DNA from: Aquella oligotrophica
GTDB lineage: Bacteria; Pseudomonadota; Gammaproteobacteria; Burkholderiales; UBA11063
Reading direction: 5' to 3'
Length of the DNA stretch: 64,000 bases
Assembly (NCBI RefSeq): GCF_002892535.1
Contig: NZ_CP024847.1
Span: forward strand, 1,302,001 to 1,366,000
Below are positions 28,176 to 38,818 of this stretch, one piece after another. Both the position numbers and the translations under genes were made by a program. Below the pieces are notes generated by a model. That model saw only the letters and a list, made by a program, of their open reading frames with translations. It was not told the DNA's origin and searched no databases. The number at the start of each line of letters is the position of its first letter. The stretch's first letter is position 1.

Positions 28176-28670
28176 ATGAAAAATTTTTACTCTAAGACAC
28201 TACTTATATTGAGTAGTTACTTATTTATCTCCCATGCTCAGGCAATCTCAGGACCTATACGGCATATCTACAATGCTCTGGATGTTCCAATTACTTACAA
28301 GATTACTGTACATGAAGGTACATCAGCTACAATAAGTTGCCCAAATGCAAGTAATTTTATTCCGGCACACACTATCTGCTCACTAACAGCAGAAGGTGTT
28401 AAGGATAGGGAATTCTTCTATTTTGATGCAAATGTGCAATTTACTTGGGGATCAAATATAAGTGGGACATATCGGCTTGATGGATATTCGTCTGGTGGTG
28501 CACAGCTGGAATGGAAAAATGGTGGAACTAGCTTAGGTAGTTGTGGACCAATAATATTTAATCATTATCCCTCCACTCCAAATTATGATAAGCAGCCCTT
28601 TAAGATTGGGGCAACTAAAGGTGACATTATATTCTGGGAAAATAATGTTCAACCAAGATGTAGTATTTAA
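28176..28670 (+). CDS. small secreted protein, distant relative of its neighbour
   Basis: A 164-residue exported protein with AAAGGA before the start and a Sec signal peptide ending at SHAQA. The mature N-terminus (PIRHIYNALDVPITYKITV, then ISC and a second Cys in HTICSL) follows the same pattern as the N-terminal parts of the proteins at 28737 and 21606. It looks like a short member of that family that lacks their C-terminal domain. It has four Cys in the mature part. It is the first gene of a two-gene transcript that starts at a LuxR-box promoter and ends at the terminator at 29895. Confidence 0.6.
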   Translation: MKNFYSKTLLILSSYLFISHAQAISGPIRHIYNALDVPITYKITVHEGTSATISCPNASNFIPAHTICSLTAEGVKDREFFYFDANVQFTWGSNISGTYRLDGYSSGGAQLEWKNGGTSLGSCGPIIFNHYPSTPNYDKQPFKIGATKGDIIFWENNVQPRCSI

Positions 28671-28736
28671 AATGGTCTATATATAATTCATCATATATAA
28701 AAATATAAAATATTTCAAAATTACAAAGGAAAATTA

Positions 28737-29846
28737 ATGAAAATTTCTTGTTACATGTCGTTATTATTGTGTATTGGTATATACCCTAATATTGCTAATG
28801 CAGTGGGAACGAGTTGGGAACGAAGTATTGATAATGTATCTTCAACGGATTATCTTGTTTCTGCTTATTATGAAGGTCATGGAAATTTATATGTTAAATG
28901 CTATACTGACTCAGAATTTATAAAGAACCCATATAAAAAAATTATACAAGCTAATACACAGTGTAAAACGAAGATGACAACAGGTGCTGGGTATAATAAT
29001 TCAACTTTAACACTAGAGCAACGAGTGAATCCTAATAATTATCCGCCAAAATCGTTTGTTGTGAGTGGAAATGCGATACTTCCTACTAATGAATATATCC
29101 GCATCCTTGCACGAAACAGCATTGGAGGAAGCGCAGAGAAAATAGAGGATGCTGGCGGCGCATGGTTTAATGTTCAAAATACAGATAAGCCTTCATCAAG
29201 TTACAATGGTGGTCCGTTGCCAGTTAAAGGGGGCAATGGGTATGTAGTTTTAGTTTCTGACGCTCCAATAACTCAAGGTCTTAGTGGACATGGTAATTAT
29301 GGAGTAACCCAGCCAACTACCCGTAATTCAACTATTTATAACTTTGTATCTGAGCCTATTACTCTTGATTTGGGAAGTGTGTCTGGTGGTAAATTTACAT
29401 TAATTCATGGTACACCAGAGATTGAGGCAGGAGACATCTCCGTTAAACCTGAAAGTAGTAATGTCACTCAATTTGTTGGTGCTGAATATAAGGACTTTAC
29501 AATACCAATGGCAATACATGATACTACTCCCGGGAAAAATAGCTGGATACCTGGGGTGGTAAGCATGGAACATTCATATCACCCAGAAAATTATAATACA
29601 CTTCGTGGTACCTACTGGTTCCATGATGCTACGACAAATAAGGTAATTGATCGTCATATAACAAATTTCTCAATAGATACAGACCAAGGTGGTAAGTTTG
29701 ATTTTCCAGTCAAAACCCATGATGGCAAAATCCAAATGGTGCGAGTATTATTAAATACATCTCCATTTGGTGATACTGTTGCTCAAGATGATGGTAGTAT
29801 GGTAATTTGTCCAGTAGGGTTTAAAGAAATTGTTGGATGTGAGTAA
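28737..29846 (+). CDS. secreted protein, paralogue of the one at 21606
   Basis: A 369-residue exported protein with AAAGGA upstream and a signal peptide ending at NIANA. Conserved blocks shared with the 21606 protein are SWERSIDNVSSTDY, CKTKMTT, IPGVVSMEH, GTYWFHDATTNKVID, GGKFDF, MVRVLLNTSPFGD and VICPVGFKEIVGC. The domain is one I do not recognise. The shared C-terminal block is the best conserved and may be the functional part. It is second in the LuxR-box operon that begins at 28176. Confidence 0.65.
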   Translation: MKISCYMSLLLCIGIYPNIANAVGTSWERSIDNVSSTDYLVSAYYEGHGNLYVKCYTDSEFIKNPYKKIIQANTQCKTKMTTGAGYNNSTLTLEQRVNPNNYPPKSFVVSGNAILPTNEYIRILARNSIGGSAEKIEDAGGAWFNVQNTDKPSSSYNGGPLPVKGGNGYVVLVSDAPITQGLSGHGNYGVTQPTTRNSTIYNFVSEPITLDLGSVSGGKFTLIHGTPEIEAGDISVKPESSNVTQFVGAEYKDFTIPMAIHDTTPGKNSWIPGVVSMEHSYHPENYNTLRGTYWFHDATTNKVIDRHITNFSIDTDQGGKFDFPVKTHDGKIQMVRVLLNTSPFGDTVAQDDGSMVICPVGFKEIVGCE

Positions 29847-29894
29847 AATAGTAAGCGTATCTAAAAATTTAAATTAATTGAATGTATTTTATCT

Positions 29895-29926
29895 ACCCTG
29901 GGTATTTAAGTAATCCCGGGGTTTTT
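29895..29926 (+). terminator. rho-independent terminator
   Basis: ACCCTGGG pairs with CCCGGGGT (one G-U pair) across a 12-base loop, followed by TTTTT. It closes the secreted-protein operon 48 bases after its last stop codon. Confidence 0.8.
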
Positions 29927-30102
29927 CTATACCACCTTCTGCTGACATAATGTTATTGTAATTTAACTACTTCCGCAATCAGATCATATTTTTATGATAC
30001 CACCATATAATTAAAATACAGGTTGACTAAGCCAATAGCAAATGCAAATATATGATGAACTTTGTGGTAATGTGATTCTCAATATATATAAATCAGTGCT
30101 CC
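29927..30102. other. intergenic stretch before the lipoprotein promoter
   Basis: The gap from 29847 to 30228 is 382 bases. Apart from the terminator at 29895 and the LuxR-box promoter at 30103, I see no gene, repeat or RNA signature in it. It is AT-rich. Confidence 0.5.
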
Positions 30103-30147
30103 CTGAACAAAAGAAGACTATGCAATTTACAAGGTTATAATTATAAT
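30103..30147 (+). promoter_or_regulatory. LuxR-box promoter of giant lipoprotein gene
   Basis: CTGAACAAAAGAAGA (30103-30117) is followed after 24 bases by TATAAT (30142-30147). The left half of the box is perfect and the right half diverges. The predicted transcript start is near 30154, 75 bases before the GTG start. Confidence 0.55.
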
Positions 30148-30228
30148 ACAATGATATTAGATAATTATTTCATAACCTGAAATGCTAAAAAATTTTATTT
30201 TAATTACATACTAATTGAAAGTTTTTAC

Positions 30229-33200
30229 GTGAAATCAGCAATTAAATTTATTTCTAAACTATGCTTTATAATGGTGTTATTCGTATTAAACTCCTGTGGT
30301 GGTAATACCTCTATTGCTAACAATGCAGGTGGTGATGGTACAATAACTAGTTCTTATATGATAAGAGCAGATCAAATTTCTCCTACTCCTATAGTAAATG
30401 GTAAGCCAACCAAATTCTATATTTATTTTCATAATTACTCTATTACAAAAGTGAATGGTTTAACCTGGAGTCTTGTAACTGATACATCCCAAAACGAAAC
30501 CCTAGCTACTAAAATGACAAGCTGGTTTTCTAGTTTTATGAGTAAGAATACTTCAAATCAGGAAATGAAGAAAAGCATTGCTCCTGTTAGCATAGTTGAT
30601 GCAAGTGCTTGTACTAGTATTGAGTCTGCTTCAGACTGCCGGATTTTGTTATCGGCTAATGAAGTTGGAAGTGGTATACTACAGGGGCGGACAGAGAGTG
30701 GTATAGTAGTTACCAGTGAAATCCCTTCTAGTTACCCATATATTACAACGGATGACAATGGTAATAACAGTCTTGTGTTATCACCTGTATCTACTTCTGT
30801 TGTATTAGACAATGGTTTGGCTGCTTCAAGTTTTTCCGTAATAAATAATTCGAACTCACTAATAGAGGTAACAAATTTATTAAATTCGTTACCAGCAGGA
30901 GTAAGCTGGCAATTGACTAATTGTGAGAATCCGCTACCAAGTAATGGGGTATGTCAGGTTAGAATCAATTACACTAATAATACTCCAGAAATTATAACGA
31001 ATACACAAGTAAATATTAAGTTATCTGGTAATAAAGTAAACCAAGATGGCTCACTTGAAGCATTAGGAAATCAATATTCAAGTGCTACAATAAATGTAAT
31101 GACGGCTAAAGTGGCTAATCTCCAGGCTGGCTATTCAGGTCTGGTTCTGGATGGAGATAATCAAGCCAAAGGAAATAGTACAATAGCTTATATAAAAAAT
31201 TATGGTACAGCCTCAGCCAGTATTGGTAATCTGTCCATAGTAAATTCTCTTTTTACCCTTAGTGATGATAATTGTAGTAATCACTCCCTTAATCCTCAGG
31301 AGATTTGTTCATACAAAATAACTGCAAACGTATCAGGCATTAGTCAAGCGGGTCATATTACAATAACCGTTCCTTATAATAATGGTATATCTTCTTTGCA
31401 AACATCGGCAATTTTAAACTACGATTATAAAAAATCTACGAATTTGCCAGTGGCTGCTGCAGCCATTAGTTTATCAGCAACTAATGCCTTGACACAAAAT
31501 GCACCAAATGGTATTGTTACTGTGAAAAATACGGGGAATGTGCCATTGGCTGGTTTAACTGTTCCAATAATGACTCCACAGAACCCACGAGTTGTAATTA
31601 GTGATCCAAATGGATGTGTGAATAATGATTTATTAGTTGGAGCAAGTTGTAATTTTCTATTAGCCTATACTCCTGTAGCACCAAGCGAAGATACCAGTAT
31701 AATTTTTGGAGGGGTTAGTGCATATTATAATAACCAGTCAGTAAGCTTTGCTACAACTGTAGGTACAAATGTTAGTTCCATATTTGCGGGTCACTTGATT
31801 ATATCTGAAGCAAGATTGACTGATAGTGCAACAACTAAAATGTTAACAGTAACTAATGATGGTAATGCCGATGCAAGTATTAGCAATATTACTATCAGCA
31901 GTGGAAATGTAAACTTATTGGGGGCAGCTGTAATTCATCAATGAATTTAAAGCCAGGAAATAATTGCGATATAATGGTTGGTCTGAGTAATTCAAATACT
32001 GTTGGTAGTGGAAATAGTTTATTGAAGTTAACCTATGATAATCATAACGGTAGCAGTGCAACAGCAGGTAGTAATGTAAATTGGGTAATTGGTTCCGCAA
32101 CACCAAGTTTGATCGTGGCATTTTACCCTAATAATAATTTATCTACGATGATAAATGGAGTTGCAACCACAACAATAACCCTAATTAATAATGGTGGTAT
32201 CGCGCTTAGTGATATTAGATTACCAGCTTTGCCAATAACATTAACATATATCAGTGGTGGTGCTCACCCATGCAGTTTATTTGAACAGCAATTAAATGCT
32301 CAGAATTTAGCTACTGGTCAGAGTTGTACTTTAATTCTTCAATATAGTCCTACTACGGCAACCCCACAAAAATTGACTTCATTAGGGGTATTTACCGCCA
32401 ATGCTGGCAGCTATATTTCAGATGATTATAATATTAATTTAACTGCAATTTCACCACGAATAATATCTTTCGACCAAGCAATACTAAAGCCTAGTTTAAA
32501 CTGGACTAATAGTACAAGTTATAGTGCTTCAGTTAAAGTTAGCAATATGAGTGCTTCAGTAGTTACTTTTGAGCAAGCCGTTTCATCAGATCCGTACTTG
32601 TCGGCAAGTGGCTGTAGTGGTAGTTTAGCTAGTGGTGACAGTTGTAATTTAATCATATCTGGTAATTATCCAATAAAATTAGCTAATTATGAGGATAGTG
32701 GCAGCATTACAGTTAACTATTCAGATGGCATAAATAATCATTCTACAGTATTAAATGTAGATGCAACTCTTGCTATGCAGCCAGTAGTTACCCCTGGGTT
32801 ATTAATTAGTGGAACTTTACCCTCTAGTCTAGTTCCAGCAATTCCAACTGATATTGAAATAACCCTGACCAATGAGACTACGGCAACTAATGGTGGTGAT
32901 ACGACAATCAAAGTTAATCTAGATAATCTTATTGGTGATGGTTTTAATGTGAGTAATGGCGGAGGGGGTACGATATCTGGCCACTTGAATATTAACGGTC
33001 TTTCAAATCCATGTAGTGCAAGTAGTGGTATCATTACGCTGGCATCTGGAGCTAGCTGTAATATTAATATGGAATTAACAGCAAGTGGAACAACTGATAA
33101 CAATACCACTTATCCCCAGTTAACAATTACCCCAAGCTTTACTTATAATGTCTATAGTAATTCTTCAACTATACCTAGTATATCCAGCACAACTAATGCT

Positions 33201-35132
33201 ATTTCACCATTAAGCGGTACGATAATGGTTGAAAATCCTGCTTCTGCATTGGATTTTAGCACCAGTGTGACGACACTTTCGGCTGAGCAAAATACAACTC
33301 CAGATCCAACAGCTGTACTAACTGTAACTAATGTTGGTGATACTGCGTTAACTAGCTTTAGTTTGCCGTCAATCAATGGAATTTTATTTAATGTACCATT
33401 AAGTTGCAATACCTTAGCAGCACATGCTAGCTGTGATATAACAATTAGTTTATCAACTACAGAGGTACTTAGTGGTAATTTTGCTGATAATACAGCTTAT
33501 TTTACCGATAACTATCATGTTACGAATCAACTGGTAGCATTGCCAAATTTTGCTTATAGTGTAACAGCAGCAAATATACCAAATATTCAAGTGACTGTAA
33601 ATACTAGCGGTTGCAGTAGCCGCACTGGTGGAGATGGTTTATTGGGCACAAATTGTTATCTTAATCCGGGAAATGATACCATGATGACAGGAAATGCTGG
33701 TGCTTTACAATTAGTTATAACTTATACTAATACAGCAAGTGCCGTGGCGTATAATTTTTTGGTGGCAGCAAATCCACCAGCAAACTATACAACATTGCAA
33801 AATAACTGTACAAATATAACATTGAGCAAGGATGATAGCTGTACTTTGGTTTATATACTTGCAAATCCCAGTGCATATCCGTCACCAAGTCTAAATGTAA
33901 ATGTAGCGACTCCATTAGATAATGGTTATAGTTATAATTATGGCATACAAAGCCAATTTACAGGATCTGGTGGGGCATCTAAACCATTGTCAAATGATTT
34001 ACAGGTAATTTCTAGTAAGCCTAGTATTAGCTTTAATTTGACATATCAGACCATGCTAACAAACGTAGCTCAGACTGGCAGTGCAGCCATCTCTAACTGG
34101 TTTAGTGCTGCTACTCCACAAGTGTCAATTAATTCTTCAAATTCCAGTGTGGCAACTGCCTCTACTCCTTGTGTAATCAATTTTATAGGGAGTGGTGGTA
34201 ATTGCAACTTTATGATTAATTCAACTGCGACTGAAGGAAACTCTATTCTGAATGCCGCAATCTCGGCGCCAGACAATACCTTGATTAACAGTTCTAATCG
34301 ACCATTATATACTACCAAATTCTATTCATATATCTTTGGCAATAATTCTGCTGGTAATAAATATCTTCTAATGTGTAATTCATCAATTGCTAATTGTAAT
34401 AGTGCCAATGTTAGTTTTAATGAACCTAGACATATAGTAGTTAATAATGGATATTTGTATGTGCTAAATACTATGGGTAATGATATTACAAAATGTACTA
34501 TTAATAATATCAGTGGTGATTTAACTAACTGCTCTAGCAATAATGCTGGACAATTTTCTAATCCACTTGATTTGGCATTTTATAATGGCTATGCATATAT
34601 ATTATCAACTGCAAATAAAGTGTTCCGTTGTAATATTTCTTCTACTACCGGTGATTTAACTGGGTGCTCACAAGAGACTAATGCAACTGGTTTTAGCTCG
34701 GCAAATGCTATTAGTTTTAATGCTATCGGTGGGGTTACTTATGCTTATATAATTACCAGTTCTGATTTCGGGCTAGTCTGCCAGATGAATCCAGCCAATG
34801 GATCAATAGCATCTTGTAATACCAGTAATGTATTAGGAGATGGTATCGCCTTCCAAAGTGGATATGCTTATATTCCATCCTCTGGAAAACTTTGGGTATG
34901 CTCTATTTCAACTGCCAATGGTAGCTTGAATAATTGCGTCAACAACCTAATTTTCAATACTGTTTCATATGGCATAGTATATTATGATAATTATTTTCGC
35001 ATAACATCACCAAATTATACTCTTTATAATGTGCAATATAGTGGTACCACCCTTATTGGTGGTATTTCATCCTCTGTTTATTGGTTTGGAGGATATTTGT
35101 CAGGTATTGCGGTTAGCTTTTATCCACAATAA
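30229..35132 (+). pseudogene. giant repeat lipoprotein, frameshifted
   Basis: With one base restored this encodes about 1635 residues. A GTG start at 30229 opens a signal peptide with lipobox VLNSC, then many beta-sandwich repeats of about 100-120 residues. Each ends in a Cys-containing block such as LNPQEICSYKITANVSG, LASGDSCNLIISG or LASGASCNINMELTASG. These resemble ASPM/SPD-2/Hydin-like or choice-of-anchor repeats. The last 270 residues are propeller-like blades with paired Cys (KVFRCNISSTTGDLTGC, KLWVCSISTANGSLNNC). The frame breaks at TGGGGG (31920-31924); a sixth G gives LLGGSCNSSMNLKPGNNC, which fits the repeat pattern exactly. It is driven by a LuxR-box promoter. It is probably a surface adhesin. 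Confidence 0.7.
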
Positions 35133-35348
35133 CAACCTGCATGAGTGTTTATTTATTGCTTAAAGATACATAAACATAAGCTTTATTTCATGACTTATTA
35201 TTGTCTTGAAATTATGCCAAAAATGCTTTATTTAGCAACGGATGTTACAATATAATGAGAATTTTTCAGAATGCTTTGGTTACTCTGTTATGAGAAAAAA
35301 GGAAGTTAATTCTCTTATGTTTATCATCCTGTTGCATCGCAATATCAC
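35133..35348. other. intergenic stretch before the cellulase promoter
   Basis: The gap from 35133 to 35459 is 327 bases. Before the LuxR-box promoter at 35349 it holds no ORF or hairpin that I can support. A TATAAT-like string at about 35251 has no convincing partner. Confidence 0.4.
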
Positions 35349-35394
35349 CTGAACAAAAACCCACTATTTTAGTTTACTTCAGTAATCGTAGAAT
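35349..35394 (+). promoter_or_regulatory. LuxR-box promoter of GH5 lipoprotein gene
   Basis: CTGAACAAAAACCCA (35349-35363) is identical to the box at 27993. It lies exactly 25 bases before TAGAAT (35389-35394), the same -10 as at the sRNA promoter. The bases after the box (CTATTTTA) also match the sRNA promoter. Transcription would start near 35401, where a small hairpin (TGTAGA paired with TCTACA) sits. Confidence 0.7.
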
Positions 35395-35459
35395 CACTCC
35401 TTGTAGATTTTCTACATGAGATCGTTTTATATAAATTATTTGTAAAGGGAAATATATAG

Positions 35460-38400
35460 ATGACGCATAAATATAAGAAAATATGTTTATTATTAGGGAT
35501 AAGCTCTTTATCTCTAACTGCGTGTCAGAGTGGCTCATCAGCAGGAGGTGCTTCTGGTAGTTCTACATCATCTGATGCGCAACAGGTAGTAAAAAGTTTT
35601 GCCGATGTAGCGCAGTATAGTACACCATCAGCATCATGCATCATAGTTGCTGGGCAACAGTTTAGTGCAAGTTCAGACAATATTGGTGGATTTGTAACTC
35701 TTAAAAATGGATGTGAGGCAAATCAGACTCTTGATCAGACTAAGGTTTATATGTCAAGTAGTAAATCTGATTTAAACCCTAGTCTATTTAATCTCTGGGA
35801 CTTAGAGCAGAGCAGTACTTTAATTGTTCCAATGCCTGGTTGGGAGGAACATTGGGTTTCTGCAAGTATGGCAGCTGCTCAGATAGCAAATGCCAGTAGT
35901 GGGTATAAAGATCTGGAACTAACCCTTAGTACTGCAAACAAGGCTGCTTATTTACTGCCGGGCGGAACTACCCGACTTAACTTTGGTTATAGCCCAAATG
36001 GCGTTAATCCCGGTACTGTTACATTTAGTACCACCAGTACGGCGACTCCAGAAACGCCCGGGACGATTGTCTTGACCTTAAATACTAAGCCATTATCTAC
36101 TATTTGTGTCGCTCCAACATCATGTAGCATTCCGGTTCATTTACTTGGTCAAAATGGTAACTTTGATCAGGTCATCGACGTGATTGATAATAGTAAAGCT
36201 AATAACACTATAAAATATACGATTAAGGATATGAAATCTAGTGATTATCGCTTTGCAGTTAATAGTAAAGATTTACCGCAGAATGAAAGTTATACAGTAG
36301 GCTTTACAGCTAGTGCTCTATTTAATCTGACATCTGGAGCTACAATTAATGAAAGCGCTGCTTTTACCAAAGTTAAAGTTAGTACCGGCAATGTGACTTA
36401 TCAAATTATTAAGCCCTCAACATTTATCAGTCAGTATACTACAACTCAAGTAGATTTGAAGAATAGCATAACATCTTACTCATCTACTCATAACTATACT
36501 TCAGATCAATTTACTAAAGTTGAAAAAGGCACATATACCTTGAGTACTCCTTACGGTCTTGCTGATGCTAAATTAGGTACTTATGCTAATCCAATAAAAA
36601 AAGGCTCAATTAAAGTTACCGCAGCAAATACTACTGACATTGGTTCTGTATCATATGTTGCTAAAGCTTCAAATGCAAATGTCAAGGTTAATGTATCCGG
36701 GTTAGCTAATGGTGAGACTTTAGGTGTTAAACTTACAGATAATCTTGCGGGTGTGAGTTATTTATATAATGACATAACTTTAAATGAGGGGGTCAATACC
36801 CTTAAATTACTTCAGAATGATAACATTGTATTGAATGTTAATACTCCAACTGGATATAAAGCTGTTGCTCCTATTTCTTATAGTGTAGTTAAGAATGGCG
36901 AAATTTCCATTAACCTTGAGAAGATTGAAAGTGAACCTGTAATTATTCCACCGGGTGGTGTGGCATTTAATAATAATAGTAGTTTCTACTTGCATCTGCA
37001 AAATAACGCGCCAAATGCAGGCTGCCCAACAACTGTTAAGCCAGGTGAGCATACTTATGCTATGATTAACAAAGGAAGTGGCTGGGCTAATTCTTGTTAC
37101 TATTTGGTATGTTCTTCTAAAGATTATCAAGATGGACCTGGGTGTCTAGAGAAAACGCCAGAAGGTACAATGAATCAGGGAGGGTACATTGCTTGGATTA
37201 ATCTTAATCCAGAAACTCATGCTTGTGCATTACCTGGATATGATTCAGGAACTAATACCTTTGCTTGTTCTATGGATGCTAGCGGGAACTTTAAAGTGGA
37301 TTTTAAATCAAAAGTTCAAACTTATTCTGCAGGACAAAATGTTAATAAGCCAGTTACTTTACCTACTATTCCTACAAGTTATAAAACTGCTCCAGGTTTG
37401 CAATATCGTGGTATTAATATCTCTGGTTACGAATATAACGGTACAATTGGTGATGCAATGTTCCAGCGTCCAGATCTACCTGAATTCAAATCTTTTGCTG
37501 AAAAAGGTATGAATACGCTTCGGCTGCCAATTCGTTGGGAATACTTAATAGCTGATAATAAGCCCGGATATAATAATCTGATCAGTAGTACAACTCTAGA
37601 TCCAGCCAAATCTCATATTAATGAAATGTATCTAGCCGGATTAAGAGATACAATAAGCAAGTATTTGAATGCAAATGTGAACGTAATCATTGATATGCAC
37701 ACTTACTTACGTTATTGTAAGGCTGGAAATAATGAAGATCTTAGTATTGGGCAAACAAATGAGCCAACAGAACCAGTAGGTAAGACTACTTGTAATATTG
37801 TAACTGCAAAAGAATTTGCAGATACATGGAAAACACTGGCTATAGCATTGCAGGATATTGCTTCACAGCATGGTACTGATAAATCAGGTAAAGCTCAATT
37901 AATGTTTAGTCTAGCTAATGAACCGTTCTCTCAAAAAGATCAATATTTAACTACACAAGAAGTATTTGATATTGAGGTCGCTGGTGCTAAAGAAATTCAA
38001 GTACTTGGTTTGAAAAATCGGATTATCTTTAGTGGTAACTTCTGGGATCCATTACATGGTTGGCCTACTTTTGTACCAACAGATGATGCTGTTAAACCTA
38101 ATGATCAAGCAAATGGTGTAGTATTTACTAAAGCTAATCTTGAAAAAGCTGGTATTAATGTAAAAGATATTGCCATAGAAGTTCATCAATATTTTGATAG
38201 TAATTATAGTGGTAAATATGAACAGTGTAATGTTTATAGCAACTATGAAAATTTTGTTCAGGCATTGGATTTATCTACTATGGGTAAATGGATGAATGAC
38301 AATGAGATGCAGGTTATGCTATCTGAATTTGGTGCAGCTGATAACCCAACTTGTCAAACTGACTTAGAGTATATGTTCCGTTACCTTGAAGAACATGCTT

Positions 38401-38627
38401 TGGGGCAGCCAGGTCAAGAAAAAGGTGGCTTTACTGGATGGCAGTTATGGCGTGCTAACCGCCACAATAATGGTGGTTATGGAGCATTTAGTTATCTAGA
38501 TAAAGAAGATTATACTGTTTATGGTGGAAATGGCAGTAAGCCTGCTATACCAGATGGTACAGGTATTCTTCGTGGACCTGCAAATGGTCTAATGGATAGC
38601 TTATATTTCCATCACTTAACTCACTAG
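35460..38627 (+). CDS. glycoside hydrolase family 5 (cellulase-like) lipoprotein
   Basis: A 1055-residue predicted lipoprotein with AAAGGG upstream and lipobox LTAC. The N-terminal 500 residues are beta-rich and probably act as anchor, spacer or carbohydrate-binding modules. The C-terminal 400 residues form a GH5 catalytic barrel: YRGINISGYEY, NTLRLPIRWEYL, VIIDMHTYLRY, the acid/base Glu in MFSLANEPFSQ, IEVHQYFDS, the nucleophile Glu in VMLSEFGAAD, and GFTGWQLWRANR. It likely hydrolyses a beta-glucan or cellulose at the cell surface. A Cys-bearing segment between the halves (about 500-600) is extra to standard GH5. The gene is single, running from a LuxR-box promoter to the terminator at 38649. 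Confidence 0.82.
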   Translation: MTHKYKKICLLLGISSLSLTACQSGSSAGGASGSSTSSDAQQVVKSFADVAQYSTPSASCIIVAGQQFSASSDNIGGFVTLKNGCEANQTLDQTKVYMSSSKSDLNPSLFNLWDLEQSSTLIVPMPGWEEHWVSASMAAAQIANASSGYKDLELTLSTANKAAYLLPGGTTRLNFGYSPNGVNPGTVTFSTTSTATPETPGTIVLTLNTKPLSTICVAPTSCSIPVHLLGQNGNFDQVIDVIDNSKANNTIKYTIKDMKSSDYRFAVNSKDLPQNESYTVGFTASALFNLTSGATINESAAFTKVKVSTGNVTYQIIKPSTFISQYTTTQVDLKNSITSYSSTHNYTSDQFTKVEKGTYTLSTPYGLADAKLGTYANPIKKGSIKVTAANTTDIGSVSYVAKASNANVKVNVSGLANGETLGVKLTDNLAGVSYLYNDITLNEGVNTLKLLQNDNIVLNVNTPTGYKAVAPISYSVVKNGEISINLEKIESEPVIIPPGGVAFNNNSSFYLHLQNNAPNAGCPTTVKPGEHTYAMINKGSGWANSCYYLVCSSKDYQDGPGCLEKTPEGTMNQGGYIAWINLNPETHACALPGYDSGTNTFACSMDASGNFKVDFKSKVQTYSAGQNVNKPVTLPTIPTSYKTAPGLQYRGINISGYEYNGTIGDAMFQRPDLPEFKSFAEKGMNTLRLPIRWEYLIADNKPGYNNLISSTTLDPAKSHINEMYLAGLRDTISKYLNANVNVIIDMHTYLRYCKAGNNEDLSIGQTNEPTEPVGKTTCNIVTAKEFADTWKTLAIALQDIASQHGTDKSGKAQLMFSLANEPFSQKDQYLTTQEVFDIEVAGAKEIQVLGLKNRIIFSGNFWDPLHGWPTFVPTDDAVKPNDQANGVVFTKANLEKAGINVKDIAIEVHQYFDSNYSGKYEQCNVYSNYENFVQALDLSTMGKWMNDNEMQVMLSEFGAADNPTCQTDLEYMFRYLEEHALGQPGQEKGGFTGWQLWRANRHNNGGYGAFSYLDKEDYTVYGGNGSKPAIPDGTGILRGPANGLMDSLYFHHLTH

Positions 38628-38648
38628 AGTAGTTGTAGGTCATTTAGA

Positions 38649-38684
38649 TAACAAATCCACAGAGTATTGTGGATTTGTTATTTT
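38649..38684 (+). terminator. rho-independent terminator of the GH5 gene
   Basis: A perfect 13-bp stem, TAACAAATCCACA paired with TGTGGATTTGTTA with a 6-base loop, is followed by TTTT. It begins 21 bases after the stop codon. Confidence 0.85.
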
Positions 38685-38818
38685 AATAATTGGGAGTTTA
38701 ATAGCCATTTCATTATGATATTTTCATGGTATAAAAATAATGCTTATGAGTTACCTAACCTAGTGTTTAGATAGAATTCTTCAACTCTAAAAGTCAGATT
38801 TAGCATCTAAAGGAATTA

